Positions 60,647 through 64,000 of a stretch of 64,000 bases of DNA are shown here, one piece after another. The DNA lies in assembly GCA_965116055.1 (NCBI GenBank), contig OZ220466.1:1054001-1118000 (forward strand), given 5' to 3'. The position numbers were made by a program, and so were the translations under genes. The DNA comes from Bin55 sp965116055. Its GTDB lineage: Bacteria > Pseudomonadota > Gammaproteobacteria > Pseudomonadales > Azotimanducaceae. The notes beneath the pieces were generated by a model, which was given only the letters and a program-made list of their open reading frames with translations, was not told the origin of the DNA and made no database searches. Positions within the stretch are counted from its first letter, which is position 1. Every line of letters begins with the position of its first letter.

Positions 60647-62570
60647 ATATAGCAACGGCCAGAATGAAGTGCTTACCCGGCTGCTAGCAAAAGCCAACTC
60701 TCGCGGTGAACTGACGCCTGCACACCGCAAGTTGATTCAGAGCGTTGACTCGGCGCTTGCTGCCTCGAATTTACAACCGCGAGCCCGGCTGCTGGCGGAA
60801 CAATTGTTGCATTTGCCGATCGACGAGACGACGGCACTCGCGGGCTATGCCTACTTCGCGGTCACCGAAGGCAACCTTGAGCTTGCAGCCATTGGGGATG
60901 TTGATACGCGCAAACTGCTCACGACGCTAGTGAATCTATCGCGGGCAGAAACGGCAGCAACCACCAGTACGTTAGTACAAGTTCGGCGCAATCGGCGCCA
61001 GTCGGACAATGTGCGTCGCATGTTGGTCGCTTTGATCGACGATCCTCGCGTTGTGGTGCTCAAGATGGCAGAGCGATTGGTGCAGTTGCATCCAACGGAA
61101 TATGACGGTTCTGACGTGAGCGAGCGAGCGGCGCGAGAAGTATTGCATTTCTATGCGCCGCTTGCGAGTCGGTTAGGCATTTGGCAGCTGAAATGGGTGC
61201 TGGAAGACTTCGCGTTTCGTTGCCTTCAGCCTGTTGCATATCAAGAAATCGCATCAAAGTTCAAAGAACGACGCTCGCAGCGGGAGGAACTGGTATCGAA
61301 AATCCAGTCTGACTTGCGCTGGCGCTTGAACGAGTTCGGCGTCACCGCTGACATCCTTGGACGTGCTAAAAACCTATACGGTATTTACCGCAAAATGAAC
61401 GAAAAAGGCATTGATTTCAATGATGTTCACGATGTCCTTGCTATGCGCGTGATCGTTGACTCGGTACCTGAGTGCTATCAAGTTTTAGGCGTCGTGCATA
61501 CCTCCTGGCCGCATATCTCGAATGAGTTTGATGACTATATCGCGAACCCTAAATCGAATGGTTATCGCTCGTTGCACACCGCTGTGTATGGCCCTCAAGG
61601 TCACGTGTTGGAAGTGCAAATTCGCACACGGCAAATGCACGTTGAATCTGAATTAGGCGTTTGTTCCCACTGGAGTTACAAAGGCGAAAACGATATCAGC
61701 CTTGAAGATGAATCGATTGATTGGTTGCGTGAAGTGTTGAATTGGCATGAAGCGCTGGATTCGGTCGAAACTGACGAGTCAGAGACGCTTGATGTAGCTC
61801 GCGCCGAACGCGTCACCTATGTGTCAACTCCTGACCGACACATCCTGGACTTAGAAGCAGGGTCGACCGCTCTGGATTTCGCGTTTAAAGTTCACACGGA
61901 TATTGGTTTGCATTGTGTCGGTGCAGTCGTTGACGGCGTAGAAACTGCATTGAACACAGTGCTCAAAACGGGTCAGACTGTCGAGATTCTCACGCAACCT
62001 CGCGCAACGCCTCAGCGCGAGTGGCTCGACCCGGACTTGATGTACTTTAAAGCCTCGAAGACGCGCGAGCTGTTACGAAGTTATTTCCAAGATTTCGACC
62101 GCACGCACAATGCAAAGGCCGGTCGTGATTGGATACAACAAGAGATTGAACGCCTGAATCTCAAGTTAACGCCGGAGGAAGCAGCACGGGCACTTGATTT
62201 CGACTCGCCGGAGGATCTATTCATTGAAGTCGCGTTAGGTTCGATGAAAGCTCGTCAAATCCTTATCGAAATTGCCCAATTGCAATTCGAGGTAAGTGAT
62301 ATGCTGGAAACGGATGACGAATCCAAAGTAACGATGCAAATTCATTTGTCCGCTATCGACCGTAAAAACTTGATTCGCGATATCACCAAGGAAATTGCTG
62401 ACTTAAACGTGAACATCGTCAATCTCAAATTAGGCGCTCCGGCATTGGATGCGGTAGCTACTGCCGACATTTGGATCCAGGTGAGTGACTTAAACGAAGC
62501 ATCGTTGGTGATTGTGAGCCTACGGCGGCTTCACCGCGTGATTGACGCGCGGTTGGTCGGTTCGCGCTGA
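60639..62570 (+). CDS. relA: (p)ppGpp synthetase RelA
   Basis: 643 residues. N-terminal region is HD-like but lacks the His-Asp pair, so hydrolase activity is not expected (DDPRVVVLKMAERLVQLHP). The synthetase domain is intact (RAKNLYGIYRKMNEKGIDFN; NPKSNGYRSLHTAVYGP; VLEVQIRTRQMHVESELGVC). TGS domain (about 385-450, THE-like VYV segment STPDRHILDLEAGSTALDFA) and a C-terminal ACT domain (SAIDRKNLIRDITKEIADLN). Monofunctional RelA, activated by uncharged tRNA on ribosomes. It is shorter than the E. coli protein (about 744), mostly between the TGS and ACT parts. Confidence 0.92.
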   Translation: MSEYSNGQNEVLTRLLAKANSRGELTPAHRKLIQSVDSALAASNLQPRARLLAEQLLHLPIDETTALAGYAYFAVTEGNLELAAIGDVDTRKLLTTLVNLSRAETAATTSTLVQVRRNRRQSDNVRRMLVALIDDPRVVVLKMAERLVQLHPTEYDGSDVSERAAREVLHFYAPLASRLGIWQLKWVLEDFAFRCLQPVAYQEIASKFKERRSQREELVSKIQSDLRWRLNEFGVTADILGRAKNLYGIYRKMNEKGIDFNDVHDVLAMRVIVDSVPECYQVLGVVHTSWPHISNEFDDYIANPKSNGYRSLHTAVYGPQGHVLEVQIRTRQMHVESELGVCSHWSYKGENDISLEDESIDWLREVLNWHEALDSVETDESETLDVARAERVTYVSTPDRHILDLEAGSTALDFAFKVHTDIGLHCVGAVVDGVETALNTVLKTGQTVEILTQPRATPQREWLDPDLMYFKASKTRELLRSYFQDFDRTHNAKAGRDWIQQEIERLNLKLTPEEAARALDFDSPEDLFIEVALGSMKARQILIEIAQLQFEVSDMLETDDESKVTMQIHLSAIDRKNLIRDITKEIADLNVNIVNLKLGAPALDAVATADIWIQVSDLNEASLVIVSLRRLHRVIDARLVGSR

Positions 62571-62604
62571 TTTAAGTATTCGTTTGAAAGAACATCGAAC
62601 CGGC

Positions 62605-63507
62605 ATGGCGAAGGTGCAGTCGGTTCAGGTCGGCGATCACGAAGGTCAGCGTCTCGACAACTTCCTCATGTCGCATCTGCGAGGCGTGCCGCGCAGTCAT
62701 ATCTTTAAGATGATTCGAACGGGTGAGGTGCGCGTGAACGGATCCCGTTGCCGGCCTCATACTCGACTTGATGCGAGCGATTTCGTTCGCATTCCGCCCG
62801 TTCGGGTTCGAAACGATGAGGGTGAAATTCCCATCCCGCCGGGGTTGCTCGACAAACTGAGGCAGGCTGTAGTTTACGAGGACTCGAATGTCATCATTCT
62901 TGATAAACCGGTCGGCGTTGCTGTGCATCGCGGAACCGGCGAACGCGTTGGCATTGCCGAAGTGTTAGGAAGATTATTCGAGACTGATGCAATGCATCTT
63001 CTACATCGATTAGACAAGGCAACTTCCGGTTGTTTGGCCATTGCAAAAAACCGCCGCACGATGATCGACTATCACCGGTGGTTTCGCGAGGGGGTCATCA
63101 AAAAAAAGTATGACGTCATAGTAGAAGGTAGGTGGTTCGGTGCCCGCCAGACGGTAGACGCCCGGCTTGAACGCTTTCACCTTGCGAACGGTGAGCGGCG
63201 CGTGCGCGTGAATGATCGAGGTCAGCTCTCCCGTACGGAATTTCGCGTCGTAAAACGCGCCCCAGTAGCAACATGGCTGACAGCGCATCCGGCGACGGGA
63301 CGCACGCACCAAATTCGGGTCCATGCACAGTTCATCAACCACTCAATCCTTGGCGATCGCAAATACGGTAATCGCCACTTTCGGCCGACGCCACCGCGCA
63401 TGATGTTGCATGCGCGCACCATTGCGCTACCGGGTGTCGGTACGATAGAAGCGCCGTTGCCTGCCGCATTCTCTAGCTACTGGAGTCGCCTTCAAGCAGG
63501 GGATTGA
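62605..63507 (+). CDS. RluC/RluD-family 23S rRNA pseudouridine synthase
   Basis: 300 residues from ATG 62605 (frame open to 62542). N-terminal S4 domain (QRLDNFLMSHLRGVPRSHIF; GEVRVNGSRCRPHTRLDASD), then the catalytic domain with HLLHRLDKATSGCLAIAK carrying the active Asp, and TAHPATGRTHQIRVHAQFIN. The S4 plus HRLDKxTSG pattern and LGDRKYG favour RluC; RluD cannot be excluded. Its 3' end overlaps maf by 35 bp convergently. Confidence 0.88.
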   Translation: MAKVQSVQVGDHEGQRLDNFLMSHLRGVPRSHIFKMIRTGEVRVNGSRCRPHTRLDASDFVRIPPVRVRNDEGEIPIPPGLLDKLRQAVVYEDSNVIILDKPVGVAVHRGTGERVGIAEVLGRLFETDAMHLLHRLDKATSGCLAIAKNRRTMIDYHRWFREGVIKKKYDVIVEGRWFGARQTVDARLERFHLANGERRVRVNDRGQLSRTEFRVVKRAPVATWLTAHPATGRTHQIRVHAQFINHSILGDRKYGNRHFRPTPPRMMLHARTIALPGVGTIEAPLPAAFSSYWSRLQAGD

Positions 63508-64000
63508 TCCCGAATTCACGAAGCGTTGCGGCCAACTGAATAAGAGGCAAGCCAATTAAAGCGCTTGGGTCGTCCGAAGTCACCCGATTAAATAGCAATG
63601 GGCCTCGCTGCTCGGCCTTAATTGCAGCTGCAGTATCAAACGGTTGGTCAAGCGAGACGTAGCGTGTAATTTCCTCTTCCTGGAGTTTACGCATTTCAAC
63701 TTCGGTTGATACCGAAAACTGCGCTGTGCGATTCGAAGACATGACTGCCACGGCACTGTAGAAAGTTACTAGGCAATTCGAAATCAATTTGAGATGTGCT
63801 ATGGCAGTTACGGCGTTTCCGGGTTTGCCTAAGGCCCGATCACCTATCGCACATACCTGATCCCCGCCAATCACTACGGCGTTCGGTCGTGAGGTCAGTA
63901 CAGCCCTTGCTTTCGCAAAAGCAAGACGATGAGCCAACTCGCTTGGTTTTTCATGGGGTTGCGGAGACTCGTCGACGTTTGGTGCTATCGTGTCGAATTC
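63473..64000 (-). CDS. Maf-family nucleotide pyrophosphatase, 5' end beyond the window
   Basis: 176 codons are visible; the N-terminus lies past 64000. Typical Maf segments: ELAHRLAFAKARAV, VVIGGDQVCAIGDRALGKPG, FYSAVAVMSSN, EEEITRYVSLDQPFDTAAAI, and NRVTSDDPSALIGLPLIQLA. The DQVC and GKPG pattern fits the YceF (m7GTP pyrophosphatase) subgroup. House-cleaning hydrolase of modified nucleotides. Confidence 0.9.
   Translation of the reverse strand, partial: EFDTIAPNVDESPQPHEKPSELAHRLAFAKARAVLTSRPNAVVIGGDQVCAIGDRALGKPGNAVTAIAHLKLISNCLVTFYSAVAVMSSNRTAQFSVSTEVEMRKLQEEEITRYVSLDQPFDTAAAIKAEQRGPLLFNRVTSDDPSALIGLPLIQLAATLREFGINPLLEGDSSS

Overview
The window is bacterial chromosome from a gammaproteobacterium. 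The right third keeps the classical order nadB | rpoE-rseA-rseC | lepA-rnc-era-recO. It also has a homodimeric-type aceE, AmpD, AmpG-like permeases, ArfB, a RelA-type synthetase and a CIRCE-controlled groESL. Base composition is moderate (about half GC by eye), and TTG and GTG starts are frequent. Dioxygenase, luciferase-like and enolase-superfamily genes, IS elements and RM remnants suggest an uncultured marine or host-associated lineage; this last point is inference.

Layout. 1-6.9 kb: nadC (minus), then ampD, a Mak-like ROK sugar kinase, and aceE-aceF, whose second lipoyl domain has lost its lysine. 7.2-9.8 kb: remnant of a type I restriction locus, with an intact DUF262/DUF1524 (RloF/GmrSD-like) gene overlapping an hsdM that lost its middle. 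10-15.7 kb: a crotonase, then a minus-strand operon of a substrate-binding-like secreted protein, a YjfK-like DUF2491 protein, a PspA/YjfJ-like protein, an unlisted 48-residue membrane protein and a GluR0-type ligand-gated K+ channel. 16.2-20.1 kb: accessory block with orphan genes, a PduO-type adenosyltransferase and an HEXXH metallopeptidase reading frame cut by one in-frame TGA. 20.4-27.2 kb: AmpG-like permease, alkyltransferase-like protein, groES-groEL behind two tandem CIRCE operators, a metallo-beta-lactamase-fold hydrolase and an enolase-superfamily enzyme.

27.2-36 kb: a tightly coupled minus-strand operon of ABC ATPase, a giant ABC-2 permease fused to a degenerate M1-peptidase-like domain and a golvesin-like C-terminal domain, a lipoprotein membrane-fusion protein and an RND pump. 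36.4-43.4 kb: a quinol-type nitric oxide reductase flanked by copies of a small dispersed repeat, then arfB, a DEDDh exonuclease-BRCT fusion, a phytanoyl-CoA dioxygenase-family protein and a flavin-dependent oxidoreductase. 43.4-45.6 kb: VUT-family transporter, SDR and a PTPS homologue with the ExxHGH signature of the folate-linked PTPS-III class. 45.9-47.2 kb: decayed IS1595 transposase and an M15 peptidase.

47.2-64 kb: nadB; the sigma-E locus, with rseB absent and a complete IS1182-type insertion (1585 bp, TSD CTAG) in its place; a second AmpG-like permease; an M32 carboxypeptidase; lepA; two tandem, divergent RNase III genes; era, recO, relA, an RluC/RluD-type pseudouridine synthase and the 3' part of a maf gene running off the window.

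The most unusual content is the glutamate-receptor-like channel in a PspA/YjfK membrane-stress operon, the ABC/M1-like/MFP/RND composite exporter operon, the tandem RNase III pair, the non-lipoylatable AceF domain and the remodelled sigma-E locus. I saw no tRNA, rRNA, CRISPR array or riboswitch.
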